Assembly: GCA_033439255.1 (NCBI GenBank)
Contig: CM065884.1
Location: 2,790,001 to 2,854,000 of the forward strand
Length of the DNA stretch: 64,000 bases
Source of the DNA: Hericium rajendrae
Taxonomy: Eukaryota; Basidiomycota; Agaricomycetes; Russulales; Hericiaceae
Direction of reading: 5' to 3'
The translations under genes and the position numbers were made by a program. Shown in pieces: positions 1-11,340 of the stretch (positions are counted from its first letter, which is position 1; each line of letters opens with the position of its first letter). The notes under the pieces were generated by a model. The model saw only the letters and a program-made list of their open reading frames with translations. It did no database searches and was not told the origin of the DNA.

Positions 1-3000
1 AGGTCTGAAAGAACACGAGTATCCGGCAATATGCACAACGTGTCTCGAGCATACTGGCCAGTACATATGTAAAAATTGTATTGCTTCTGAGCTACTCTGC
101 GCGAAGTGCATCTCTACCAAGCATGTATGCGAGCCTTTACACCGGATACAAGTAAGCAAACCCAGCTCTTCAAGCAGCAACTTGTCCTAACATGGCCCAC
201 AGAAATGGAACGGGTCGTGCTTTGAGCACTCGACCCTTCGAGCAACAGGTTTAGTCATTCAAGTAGGGCACAATGGCGCGGCTTGCCCTCATCCTCACCA
301 GTCCATCGGTACACTCATGCTCATCGACATGTCTGGCATTCATATGCTATCAGTTCAATACTGTGACTGCGCGCGCCTTGGATCCTCCGAAGCTTATGTA
401 CAACTTCTACGTGCTCAGTGGTGGCCCATAACATTCGATTGTCCTCAAACGGCGGTTACCTTCCGGACATTGGAGTTATTTCATGCTCTTACATTGCAGG
501 GAAAATTGAACGGCTATGATTACTACAATGCATTGGTAAGAATAATGGACGGAAGCAGTCTAAGGCAGCCCAAGGTGCGTCTGGTGTGGTATTAATTGAC
601 ATATGGCTCATCATTGCTCATGATCTAGAGTCGCTATAAGGAATTTACCCGGGCTGTACGGTGCTTTCGCCACATTCAAATGGCAAAACGCAGTGGGCGC
701 GGGCATGATTCTACAGGCATCTCGGGCACGACGTTGGGCTCGATGGTGGTCGAGTGTCCGGCTTGTCCACATCTGGGGCGTAACTTACCCGATGGATGGC
801 AATCGGCACCCGCGCACTTGCAGTAAGCATGGACTTTCTCGGTTTTTGCCGTACTCATGATTTGCTATTGATATAGATTTCTTTACACTATGTTTGTTGC
901 CATGGATGCCAACTTCAAGCTTAAGCTCAAGAATCATGACTATGTCGACATCGAGCTAGCACCGGGTTGGTCTTATTTCATTTCAGATGACATGTTCAAG
1001 GGATATCTGGCAAGATACAAGGATCAAGCCGAGATGAAGACGTGCGATTCCAGTTTCGCAGTGGTCAACCATGCAAATAACACAGGGCAGAAGCGCTTCT
1101 CGATAAATGGCGCAGGCGCCGTCGTATGCGGCCGGCATTCATTCTTTCTACCCAATGCTGTATGCGACCTCGAGCGCAGTGAGCGGTAAGCCATCTCACC
1201 CTGTATATGAATATCATGCTTACTTAGCAGTTCAGTTATGCCAATATGGACTTTATTCTGCTCATGACGATCATGTTGATCGCTGAGTACTGGTTATTAT
1301 TGGTAATATCGTACAACATTGCTTGTCAGTTCTCCAAGAACTTCAAGCGTCGTATGCTCGAACTCCCGGAATTCTTGCAGATGAAGTCCGAAACGAAAGT
1401 CTCTTTCATTGTGCCCAAATTTCATCTTCCTGCTCATGGGCCGAGTTGTCAGGTTAGATATTCCTTCAATTTCACCGAGGGAGTTGGAAGGACATGTGGT
1501 GAAGGCGTTGAAGCCAACTGGGCAGAAACCAATGGTGCATCCCTTAGCACTAGAGAAATGTCGGGCGGTGCACGACATGAGACACTGAATGACATCTTCG
1601 GGGCGATGAACTGGAGGAAGACAACAACAATGGGTATGTAAATATCGTATCCTTTACTCAGAATTGGAGTCACTGACTGGTGTTATATTAGGTACACAAC
1701 TCGCTCGCTCACTCAAAGATGCGATAACAAACCTAGCGAAGCAGCAGTCTAAGTACAAAGATATCAGGCAAATGTTCCCTTCGGAGATCTGCAATGTTTG
1801 GGATACAATGATCAAGGACTGGGACAAAGACAAAACCAAGCCGAATCCCTATGAGGAACCTGAATTCAGTAAGTTGTTCGATATGTAGTACTCGGTCTCG
1901 TGATTCTCACGTGAACTTCGAAGCGACAACCCTTGGCGACGTATGTCTACAGTTAGCACGTCAAGAAGCGCAGGAACTATTGCAGGGAGCAATCTCGCTG
2001 CATGAAATGACTGCGAGTACATTTCTCAGTGCCGGGATTGACCTACAAGCACAACAGTGAGTAATTTGCCGTCATAATAGTCTTTATTACTAATCGATGG
2101 AACATTAGACGGAATTTATGCAGTAAAGGTGGCACCGATGACGGCGATACAGCAACGCAGAAGGCTTCCCTTCAAGATCGACGCAACGCACTGCAGCATC
2201 GGATCAAGACATGGCACACCGTGCAAGCTATCTACATGCCAATTGCCGCCTCCCTCCTGCCTGCCAATTCCATGCCAGACCAGCCATCCTCACACAACAT
2301 GCCTAAACCAGAGTACGAAAAGCTGTGGCTACCGTCTGATGTCCCCCAGGCCATGCGTGATACGGGACTTCACGCCGGCCTTGTAGCCAAGGAACAGAAG
2401 TTACGCATGGCTGAGGCGGAGGATGCACTCCATGAGCTGCGTCGTATGATCCGTGTTCGGATGGGGTTGTGACACTATAAGAGTGTGCACGTCCATGGAC
2501 CGAGCCAGGAGTGAAACACGTGCGCACGCACGCTCTTGAAGAAGTTTACAGCAAAGCGCGATCATCAGTTTGAAAGGTACAAGGCTGCGTGGAGTGCTCT
2601 TGATAGTCTTGACTCTAATCCCGACTCCGGCTGGTGACGATCCCTCCTCCCTATGAAGAAGATGGATCTCGTAGACCCCTCTGGAGATGACGACGATGCC
2701 AACGACACCATCAACAACGGCACCAAGGGTAGCAATGCAGAGAATGCCACGGGCAGTGGATCCAGTCGCGTCACTCAATCACATCATGCGAAGGGTCCAG
2801 GAGAAGGAAGAAAGGAAGTACCTTGGATCTGGCGGACACTCAAGTATAATAGCAGCGACGTTCCAGGGGGGGAAGAGATGACTGCGGAAGAGGTCCACGA
2901 CAGTAAAGTATATTTCTTATGCACATCTCGCACAACATCGTTGACATGAAGTCCTACAGGCATGCGAGTTATGTACGTGAAAGCCCGGGCCCACGTCTGT

Positions 3001-3548
3001 CGCTGGAGGGAGGAGGTGCTCTTTATCTAGGAAGAAATGCTACGCACCGTGATCTTCCTTTAGTGGAAAGCACGGTGGTGGCTATCACGCAAAGACACTC
3101 ACAACAATGTGCACAATGACCTCAAAATGGGCTTCGCGCATATGCTATTCGCCAGGCGTCCATCCAGAACGGACTTGCAGCCATGTTCGAAGACCAGTGG
3201 ACTCCACTGCTGCAAAAATGCCATCTACGCATTCAGTGGCCAGCAAGACCAGCCCCGGTAGTAATTGTCAGCGAGGATAACGAGGCACCCAACGTGGGCG
3301 ATGGCTGTCCAAGTGCAGTGCGCCTTGCACCTTCTGATGTGGACATGAACCCAGAAGACATGACCACTCCATTTTCGGCAAATCCTGTTATCAATCCTGA
3401 CGAACACCAGCTTGAAGGAGTTGATGACTTGGTGGCTGCAGTCTCAAATGAGACCTTCAATCCGGATGACTTGGAGTCCGATGTCTCAGAGGATGATGTC
3501 GATGATGAGGCGAAATCCGGTGATGAGTCCGACTACGAAGACATGTAG
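1..3548 (+). pseudogene. KDZ (Kyakuja-Dileera-Zisupton) transposase gene with CxC2 cysteine cluster, 5'-cut and decayed
   Basis: The first bases encode a Cys/His cluster (CTTC..YICKNC..LLCAKC..H..PLHRIQ), the CxC2 zinc-binding domain fused to fungal KDZ DNA transposases. The body follows in order: WWPITFDCPQTAVTF at ~417-470, KRSGRGHDSTGISGTTLGS at ~683-740, FVAMDANFKLKLKN at ~891-932, VNHAN..GQKRFS at ~1069-1110, and FIVPKFHLPAHGPSC at ~1413-1450, ending in an acidic tail. Introns are short with GT/AG ends: 152-202, 575-628, 823-876, 1186-1235 and ~1632-1691, with further likely ones near 1871-1920 and 2055-2108. In-frame stops and frame changes after ~2470 interrupt the helical C-terminal third, so the gene is probably dead. 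The N-terminus lies outside the window. The family assignment is confident. The exact C-terminal exon structure is not. No terminal inverted repeats were found. Confidence 0.9.
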
Positions 3549-4510
3549 ACATGAAAAATATGAATTATGATATCACTTTGCATGCTTGTATATAAGAATA
3601 CACAAAAGACTAAGTACGAGTTGGCTCCGATACAGTGTAGGTCGACTTAGTGTTTGAAACGCGGAAGAGGTCACGTGACTGTCTTTTGCATAAAACGCTA
3701 AGTCGGCCGCCGAGGGGAGAAATTGTGCCCTCACTCTTGTGTGGCTTTCCGAGAAGTTGTCTTTGTAGAACCAAAAAAAAATTGAATTCATAAAACATAT
3801 ATCAGGACATTTACAGCTCAACAGGGATGCAACTAATAAGGAGTGCGAAGGAAAAAGAGATCTACAAGTAGGACAGTCCTCGTTGTGAAGAGCCCCAACA
3901 TGGTAAAGCAACGAATGAATGGCGCTGTGTGAGGGCTTCCTCCCAACGGCAGACGACTGGTGCGCAGGTGATCGGGGCAGCCCAACGGGGAATGGAGGGG
4001 GCAGCGGGAAGGATGGGAGGAACCCAACGGGGGACAGTGGGGCAGCCCAACGAGGAACTACGGTGGGTCTGCTTCGAGGCAGGTCTCCATGCAGGTCCTA
4101 GGCCGACTGTTGGTCAACGTGCCTGTGTGGAAAGGTAGGGACGCACGACAGGGGGCACCAAAGGATACCAGCGAGGGGAAGGGTGGTGCAGACGGTGGGT
4201 GGCACCTAACGGCAAAAGGAAAACGGGGACAAATGCTTGTTGACAATGGTATCCACTGAGTCGCAGTCCGATCGGTCACGCCCCTGTGCACGCGGAAAGC
4301 GCGAGGCATGGGGTGGGGATCGAGGAGGGCACCCGGCAGCATCGCAGGCAACAGGTCGCACCCAACGGCGAACGGAGGTGGCTTGCAATGACGGAGTGCA
4401 CACGGACGGTCGTGGTCCAGTCGTGAGTCAGCCTGCGCGTGTGAAAAGGAAGGGATGCTGGGGATGCTGCGGGGTGGGAGGACCAGGCGGATGAAGCGGA
4501 CGGGAGGCGC
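3549..4510. other. Non-coding stretch with scattered CCCAACGG motifs
   Basis: No gene is supported here. The motif CCCAACGG (or a one-base variant) recurs at about 3926, 3978, 4024, 4047, 4204 and 4360 within a G-rich background. This suggests an eroded tandem or dispersed repeat. Several reading frames are open on both strands only because the sequence is GC-rich. Confidence 0.5.
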
Positions 4511-4512
4511 GA

Positions 4513-5918
4513 GATCTGAAACAGATTAATAAACCATACGGATCCAGAAGAGCAAGCAAACGCACCTTTACTCGACCGAGCACCCTGTCCTCCATACGAA
4601 CAAGAAACGGCGTGAAACGGGCAGCTGCAGCGAGCGCAAATGAGGGACGAAAGAGCCCGATATTGAGCGGACGAGGACAAGACACATTGATTAGATAAGC
4701 ACTCCGGCATCCCCGGAAAGGCCGACGAGGCGTAAATGCCCCGATGCGGATGCTGCCTGATGGCCCCGGATGCCCACACAAGTTCAGCCACATAGTAATG
4801 TTTGCTGGGGGCATAGTATTGCTTTCAGCCCCGGGGCTGGCACTCAAAATGATTACTACTAGGTTCCTGCAGGATCTTTGTCATCACTACTAAAGTGCTA
4901 CAAAAGTTCGGTAGTAATGTTCACATGGCCATAGTAATGCTTGCAGCAGCCCAGGACTTACCCTCAGATAATTACTACTAACCTCCTGCAACTTCAGTCC
5001 CAGCTTAATCATCACTACTAACCCCCTGAGATGTGGTTGTTGCTATACTACTACTAAGGTCCTGCACTAGTAGTGGCCCATATGAGGCATTACTATGCCA
5101 TGGCTATGATCACTTTTCATTTCCTGGTACTGTAGGAGTTTAGTGATTACTAGGACCACCCCGGCTCGTCGTTTCTTACTCGCTCGTTACTATTTCTTGC
5201 TCGTTTGTCGGTGGGTTTTTTTTTCTTTTTGCTCGTTGTTGCTATCTCTAAGGTAACCTTTAATTGTGAGTCTCTTTATTGCTCATACTAATACTGATGT
5301 CTTCAAGTTAGTTTTTTAGATTTCACTTTTTGTTACTTTGGTAAGTTTGTATGTATTATCTTTATCTTCTAACACTAATGTTTTCTTATCTTTTCTTACT
5401 TATCTTTTTTTATCTTGTCTTACTTGTCTTATCTTATCTTATATATATCTTATCTTATCTTAAAAATATATTTTTGCTTTTTAGTTAGTACTAGTGTTTA
5501 TAATATCAATATAATCTTGATGCATTGAAATAATTTATATTTGTGTGATCATATGTTATTGATTTTGATATGACTGTAAAAAAGATATTATTGCTTCAAT
5601 ATATATATATCAGGCTTACATATTGAATATAGAATATGTGAGATACATATTGAGTGTAGGATATATGAGATACATATTGAATATAGGATATGTAAGACAC
5701 ATAAGTCTTATAGCTTTCATAGCTGGTCACACTATCATAGCTGCATAGTCAGCTCTCATAGCTATGATAACACTCCATAGCATCACCTGTAAGCTTCATA
5801 GCACTATATAGCATCTCCCTTTAGCTATGTGGGCTACAGAGAAAAGGGCAGTGCTATGGAACTATGAAATCTATGTAGACTTCATAGAGCTATGTACCAC
5901 TTGTAAGTTTTTCAGATG
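4513..5918 (+). mobile_element. CATCTGA-family element, copy E (non-autonomous, shorter form)
   Basis: The right end is TTTTTCAGATG (to 5918) and the left end GATCTGAAAC (from 4513), an imperfect inverted pair matching the ends of copies A and B. The flanking dinucleotide is GA on both sides (4511-4512 and 5919-5920), consistent with a 2-bp target duplication. The 3' half is organised as in copy B: a pyrimidine-rich segment around 5165-5230, CTCTAAGGTAA at ~5247, AT-rich DNA full of TCTTATCTT (5390-5465), then dense CATAGCT/AGCTATG subterminal repeats (5700-5900). The 5' half differs from A and B and lacks their GC-rich core and hairpins. No transposase is encoded. The left boundary is less certain than the right. 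Confidence 0.6.
4793..5150. repeat. TAGTAATG / ATTACTACTA repeat tract inside copy E
   Basis: Short motifs TAGTAATG and its near-complement ATTACTACTAA recur about every 50-60 bases, alternating with CCTGCA-containing spacers such as GGTTCCTGCAGGATC and ACCTCCTGCAAC. Both orientations occur, so the tract can form many small hairpins. Origin unknown. Confidence 0.6.
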
Positions 5919-6437
5919 GAGGCTACCCAGATGCGCCCCGATGGCAGAAACAGCCACGACCAACCCCTCCGGCCAGATCTCTCGTCCCCGTGTGGATCGA
6001 GCCAGCCCATCTTGGATGCACCCACTCCCACCGGCGCCTTCTTCCTATGTCGATGCCAGCATCTTAGTAGTCACCTACAAACCTTTGGCGATGCTCAGCA
6101 AGCCTGCGATGATGGAAGGCTCAACTCTGATCGCCGGCGCGAGTGGCGAGCAGAAGAGAGGCTGAAGCGCAGTCTGTTCGCCTTCAAACTCAAGGCCTGC
6201 CATGCCTCCCTCCTGCTCGTAAGCGGTTTTGGTATCATATGACTGGTGTCGGGTAGTACGAACATTATTTCAATTAATTGTGACGTGACTTCACCTTGGT
6301 TCTGGCAAAATCCTTGCATGATTTTGCTGGACAATCTTGAATTATTTGCCAGACAAGCAACGTGTCATGTGCCTTCACATATCCCATCTATAGAGAGGGC
6401 ACCCACGCGAAAGGCACGAAACGAAGGACGAAACTGA
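5916..6437 (+). pseudogene. Decayed gene of unknown function abutting copy E
   Basis: One reading frame runs through the whole stretch (about 173 codons) with a single in-frame TGA at 6240-6242. The encoded sequence is protein-like rather than low complexity. It includes a charged, probably helical segment (RRREWRAEERLKRSLFAFKLK) followed by LLDNLELFARQATCHVPSHI and a basic end. The apparent ATG at 5916 is the last three bases of the terminal inverted repeat of element E, so the true 5' part of the gene probably lay beyond the insertion or was lost. I do not recognise the family. The single TGA in an otherwise open frame suggests recent decay. It could also be the last exon of a longer gene. 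Confidence 0.45.
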
Positions 6438-6879
6438 AGATACAAAGCAAATGGTATGGCAACTGGCAAGGTGATTTGATTTCGGCGAGCGACACCACCG
6501 ATTGAATCAATAGATCGATCACGGGCCACACCGACGGTCGCAGTGGAAGGGGAACAAATGATGCAAAGACTGTATAGTCAATGCAAAGGCCCTATAGTAC
6601 GAAGTCTTTCGCCTTTCACCTTTTGCCTTGGTCTTTCGCTTTTCACCTGAAATTGCTTCGTGATCTGTCCTTTTCATAGGAGAAAGATAAGCAAAGATGC
6701 CAAAGGGCGGCTGGATAGTACAGAAGAGTATATATACTTCAGACCAGGTAAGCAGGAAGGGTACAATTGTTTCCCCATCTCATTTGCTCCTTTATACTTT
6801 GTATCAGTTTTGTGGCTTCCGACAGCCTCCGACCTGCCCTCGATTCATGTACCAATTCCCTGTTATACGGTGAGTATAT
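6438..6879. other. Non-coding stretch, possible 5' region of the next gene
   Basis: There is no convincing coding sequence. A TATA-like AGTATATATACTT lies at ~6727, followed by an AG|GTAAGC donor-like site at ~6748 and another GTGAGT at ~6869. These would suit a short leader intron of the gene that follows, but this is not demonstrated. Confidence 0.3.
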
Positions 6880-7314
6880 ATGCCTGGTAGATGTCCCTCC
6901 AGGAATGTTAACCTGTCCTGGCCGCAGCAGCCTCCCATTCGAGTCTCGGCCCTTCTTTTTGACGAGACCTCTGCTAGACCTATGACGGTCTCAGTCCCTG
7001 TCTCGCTGCCACAGCGCGAAACCCGCGAATGTCCGCGTTTTCCTTGTGTAGAATCCGTGATCAGAGCCAGCCCTCCAGTGCATGACTGCTCCGTCACAGT
7101 TGAGGCCGGGGGCGTTGAGTTCCACTTCCTGGTGTGTTGTCAATACATACCAGGGGCAGATCTCAACAAGGGTCTGCGCCAACTGAACCCGACGCTGTTA
7201 TGGAGAGGTCCATTAGTAGTCATGATGGAAGGGACGCGAGTGTCTGTCACCAGCTTCACTAGCTCATTCCATCGGGAGCTGGCTCGCCAGGCAGCTTTGC
7301 AGCAAGTTCTTTAG
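6880..7314 (+). CDS. Hypothetical small protein (144 residues)
   Basis: The open frame has balanced composition, from ATG at 6880 to TAG at 7312-7314. The protein is not low complexity. It has an SALLFDETSARPMTVSVPV segment (residues ~23-41), a Val/Phe-rich strand-like region (VTVEAGGVEFHFLVCC) and a C-terminal half with LNKGLRQLNP and RGPLVVMMEGTRVSVTSF. No signal peptide, membrane segment or known domain is recognised. The first codons may not be the true start, since an AG acceptor-like site (GGCCGCAG) at ~6921-6928 could make this the last exon of a spliced gene. I cannot assign a function. Confidence 0.4.
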   Translation: MPGRCPSRNVNLSWPQQPPIRVSALLFDETSARPMTVSVPVSLPQRETRECPRFPCVESVIRASPPVHDCSVTVEAGGVEFHFLVCCQYIPGADLNKGLRQLNPTLLWRGPLVVMMEGTRVSVTSFTSSFHRELARQAALQQVL

Positions 7315-8047
7315 GCCCATTACACTTTCACTTGGCAGCTGACTGCTTCTGTGCAGCTTCATGCTGTTTGCCCAACTATGTGTTCTGCTGATTATGCACC
7401 CACAAACCTTCGTCTGCCAATCCCTTATTAATCATCATCACAAGTCTTCTTCGTCTTCCCTACTGTAATGTAATACAGCCTTGTAACTCAAGAAGAATTT
7501 CGTGTAAAGATACGAAGCAGTGTGTGCCGACAGATGAACGTATAGCGGGCATCCGAAAAAGACTTATGTAGCGTCGAATGCAAACTTCCCAAGTCGGTTG
7601 AGTTCAGGGATAAGACATCACGATATAGAGGCACAGTCGTGCAAGCCAAAGATGGAATGATACAGACTGGCCCTCTATTCCCACAGAAGTTCGGGCCTGA
7701 ATTGCTCACGCACTTAGATATAGGCTCGGATGATGGTTACACTCGAGCAGGGCATGCTCCGGCATCTTGACTGACACAGGAGCAGAAAATGACCCAGGAG
7801 CAGAAATGGCAGAAGGGCCAGCAGTATTAAAGATGGAGCGGTTGGGCAGAATGGCGCCGGAGAATCTCACAAGCAAGGCAGTGGAGGACAGAAGGAGATG
7901 TGCCAGCGCGACCCAGTGAACGGGAATGCAGATCACAAGATGAGGTCAGAAGCCAGGCGACAGATGCCTGATGGACTCACCCACCAGATCGCCAAGGACC
8001 ACACATAGAGCAGAATTTTGTCGTACTGTGCAGGAATGTCTGCATGG
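7315..8047. other. No gene seen
   Basis: Neither strand shows protein-like coding sequence. A short direct duplication of AGGAGCAGAAATG-like words lies near 7779-7805. Confidence 0.5.
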
Positions 8048-8620
8048 ATTCATATGCACACAGCATGGAGGCGAGGAAGACAACTGGCGCGTACGTGCAA
8101 GGGTTCATGTGTGCACAATGCAGCTGAATAAATCCTGATCAGCGAGAGAATGAATAGCTGGAGACGAGAAACTGTGCATACCCCTGAACTCACGCTAAGA
8201 ATTGCCTAGGACTAGGACACATGGAGCAGGATTTTATCGCGCTCAGCAGGAATATGCACACAGATCCATGTGCGCATGAGTTCATACCCACATGAGTTCA
8301 TACGCACATGATGAGTTCATACATCAGGAAGGTTGACAACTTTCTGCTAGACCTGTGACCAATCTGAGAGCATCTGATTGGATCTGATTGACCTGCAAAT
8401 TTTCTGACCTTGTCTGACAAATAAATCAGATAAGATCAGAAAATTTGCAGGTCAATCAGATCCAATCAGATGCTCTCAGATTGCTCACAGGTCTAACAGA
8501 AAGTTGTCAACCTTCCTGATGTATGCGCATGAGTTCATATGCACAGCATGGAGGTGAGGAAGACAGCCAATGCGTATGCGCATGGGCTCATACATGCACG
8601 ATGCAGCCAGCTCGACAAAG
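7993..8620. repeat. Diverged direct repeats flanking and containing the MITE
   Basis: A block at ~7993-8065 (GACCACACATAGAGCAGAATTTTGTCG..GCAGGAATGT) recurs at ~8212-8270. The word CATATGCACACAGCATGGAGGCGAGGAAGAC at ~8049 recurs at ~8537 with few changes, on the far side of the MITE. Copies of GAGTTCATACGCACATGA cluster at 8278-8320. The MITE therefore sits in a locally duplicated region. Confidence 0.55.
8322..8521. mobile_element. MITE with CATCAGG ends (copy 1), near-perfect hairpin
   Basis: The 200-bp segment starts CATCAGGAAGGTTGACAACT and ends with its inverse. The inverted arms extend almost to the centre, so the whole element is one long imperfect palindrome. The dinucleotide TA flanks it on both sides (8320-8321 and 8522-8523), indicating a 2-bp target duplication. 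It has no coding capacity. Confidence 0.85.
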
Positions 8621-9479
8621 AATTGACCGACAAATTGCTTGGACAATTTTGAATCGTTCGCCAAACACAACCAAGCAGTATGTCATGTGACTCTGCCACA
8701 TGAGCCCGGAGCTTCAAATCAATTGCACCATGGTGCATGCAGCAAGGTTAGATATTTGATTAGTGAGTAGTACATAGCTAGGTATGATGCACCGAGAGTC
8801 CAAAACTCACTGCGGGCATAGCCCAATTTTATGCCAAAGAATATTTGAATAATTTCAGGGCAAAGACACCAAAACAGCACTAGATGTATAGCATCGAAGA
8901 AGATCGGGGGAAGAGCTGAGATTATCTGGGGAAACTTCGCTGCCTGTTCCGGTGCAGAAGTCATTGAGTCTCCCTCCGATATTTTTTAAGATCTTCTCTG
9001 CAAGATGACTTTCAATATTCCCTTGTTCTTTTCATGTGTTTTATTGAAAGCACTTTCTTCATCAGCTGGCGCCTGAAATCTCAAATCAGAGTATACTGAA
9101 AACTCGTAGCAAATACCTAATTGTACTTTAAATTGTCCTCCTAACATGCTCCCCATACTACTTGGGAAAAATGGGCCGATGCTTTACACGGCAAGACGAT
9201 TCCTTTTTTTTATTAGTTACATTTCACTTGGAAGAAGAAGGGTGATGCTTCACATAACAAGATGATTTTTTTCAATTGTTAGTTATATTTAGAATAGTGC
9301 ATAAATGAGTAAAGTCTTACTGGTCAGATTGATTATAAATTGTGGCTCAACTACGTAGCAGCTATAGCACTATGAAACTAGGCATAGCATTGGCTAGCAG
9401 CTATATAGATTTTACATTTTTGAGATGGCTGCACATCTATGCTCATATATGCTGCTATACTTGTAAGTTATATATACTA
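8621..9479. other. No gene; possible solo end of a CATCTGA element
   Basis: The region is AT-rich. Around 9340-9425 it holds AGCTATAGC/CATAGC words followed by a TTTTACATTTTTGAGATGG segment that resembles the right end of copy E. That would make it an eroded end fragment, though the support is weak. Confidence 0.35.
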
Positions 9480-9875
9480 CATCAGAAACCTTGACAATTT
9501 TCTGATGAGTCTGACAGTGTCTGACAGTACTCATGCAAGTCAAATCAGATGCATCAGACAGTATCAGATAGCTGTTAGTTAAATCAGACAGCATCAGACT
9601 CAGCTAAATGGACATGCAGACACTGTAGAGATTGCTCAGAATGCTCTCAGATTTGTGAAAATATCAAATATTAGAAATTCTGTTATGATATATAATTAGA
9701 GATGGATAACTTCTATAGTGAACAATAGATATCCACTCTTAAATGTATAAGCTAAATCAGATGTGATCATTTGAAAAGTGGCTGCAGACAGATCAGACTC
9801 TATAAGCTCTATTAGATACTGTCAGACACTGTTAGACACTGCAGGTCAATCAGAAAATTGTCAAGGTTCCTGATG
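9480..9875. mobile_element. MITE with CATCAG ends (copy 2)
   Basis: The left end CATCAGAAACCTTGACAATT and the right end (inverse of CATCAGGAACCTTGACAATT) form an inverted repeat of about 27 bp. TA flanks both sides (9478-9479 and 9876-9877). The interior is rich in ATCAGAC/GTCTGAC words and encodes nothing. It is longer than copy 1 (396 bp). Confidence 0.85.
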
Positions 9876-10081
9876 TATATAACACTATTATCAGAGTCAT
9901 AGCATCATTGGTTGAAAGTTTAGTACAAAGAAAACTCATTTTTTGGATATACAAAATTGACTTTTTTAAACATTTAATTCAATGTTTTTGAGTGTAGAAG
10001 TTGATTCTACATGTAATATATCAATACACATAAGTTTTACTTATCAAGCATTAAACACATTTATTATAAATTAAAACACAA

Positions 10082-10165
10082 GAAAAAACAAAATAGCCAG
10101 AGGTGGAATTGAACCTGAGCAAACACCTGAACGGCCATTAAGGCATTGCTTACATAAGCAAAACT
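10082..10165 (-). repeat. tRNA-like head (i), eroded
   Basis: On the minus strand GGTTCAATTCC (10105-10115) matches the pol III B-box consensus. Some 45-60 bases upstream lie TGCTTATGTAAG-like bases in the A-box position, and a T run follows. It also contains a CCTTAATGGCCGTT segment shared with head (ii). It does not fold as a complete tRNA, so it is taken as a tRNA-derived repeat head. Confidence 0.5.
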
Positions 10166-10813
10166 CGGTTTTGAAGTGCAACATCTCCCTGCTAGCCTTT
10201 TCTTCAGACAGTTGTTGAAGTCAGTGGTCCCTCTACCAGTGGCTGTAACACTTTCAGACTACTTCTCCTCCCCTCGATGTGGGTGGGTGGAGAGGATGTC
10301 TACCCGATGGCTGTAGTGGTCATCCTGTATGTATCTCACTTGCTGATGTGGCAGACTAATTTCATTTTAGCTCTATCAATACTGCACCAATGAAGGTGGA
10401 TAAGGGCTCATTGAAAGCAGATTTGTAGCTGCTTTTAGATGATATCTTGTGAGTCATAATAGCACCACTGGTAACCAAGATATAGGGGTATGACTGATTG
10501 ATGATGTGGCAGATATACTGGATCATATCTTCACTTCCTGTGATCTGATTTTTGCATTCTAAATTGTTTTGCAAAGCTGCTATATAGTATGTTCCAATCC
10601 AGATTACTGCTTGTTGATTGATTCATTTGTTGCAGAGCTATGAGACAGTCATTGTTTACAGTAGGCTAACTCTTGGATGCATGTTTTGCTTATGTAAGCA
10701 GATGCTTATACTTCATTCAGCTGCATAAGGTCCTGTGGGATCACATCACTGAGAGTCTCAGAACCCAGTGCTACTGATAAATTGCATTTTTGGCTCATTT
10801 AAGTAATAAACAG
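10166..10813. other. No gene seen
   Basis: AT-rich sequence without protein-like frames. TTGCTTATGTAAGCA at ~10687 repeats a palindromic word also found in head (i), suggesting both belong to one old element. Confidence 0.4.
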
Positions 10814-11340
10814 TATCTAACTTTGTTTGCTGTATATCTCTTTACTGGCTTTGTCTTTCCATAAGCAGTAAACTGTATTGGAGACTGGTTTTCTGATAGA
10901 TCCAGACAAATTTGAGAACAGATGAATCGGCAGAGAACTGACCAGTTTAGCTAGAATTCAAACATTTTAGGGGGGGAAATAAAGAAATGCTTCGCATTCT
11001 GTGAGTTCTTAACCAATCCAGACACATAAAATATGGCTGGAAAGCTATAAATAAGTAGATCTATACGCACTTGAGAACAAGTAAATCGGAGGAGAATTGA
11101 CTAAGTTAGCTCAAGTTCAAATATTGCAGGGGGAAAATGTAGGAATTCATTTCACTCTGTGAGTTCTGCATGGATCAGGATACAAAAAATACAATCAGAA
11201 AGCAATAAATGAGTAGATCCAGACACATTTGAGAACAGATGAATTGGTTGAGAACTGATCAAGTTACATTAAATCAAGTGTAAATAAAAGTCCGGCCAGA
11301 CCTGGAGTTGAACCTGCAACCTCTAATGAGTGTTAAGAGA
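10814..11340 (-). mobile_element. tRNA-headed repeat element, copy 1
   Basis: Read on the minus strand, it begins with a tRNA-like head whose B box is GGTTCAACTCC (11304-11314) and runs into a body of ~160-bp units. The units are marked by TTGAGAACAGATGAATCGG-like words at ~10911, 11071 and 11231. It ends in a segment holding ATCTAACTTTGTTTGCTGTA (10815 on), shared with copy 2. The layout resembles a SINE, but no poly-A or microsatellite tail is seen. Confidence 0.6.

Noticed and set aside
8322-9875. Tc1/mariner origin for the CATCAGG MITEs based on TA flanks
   Set aside because: The third copy is flanked by CG, so strict TA targeting does not hold.
11290-11340. True tRNA genes at the three B-box sites
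   Set aside because: The B box fits, but acceptor and anticodon stems do not pair, and the heads are followed by repeat bodies.
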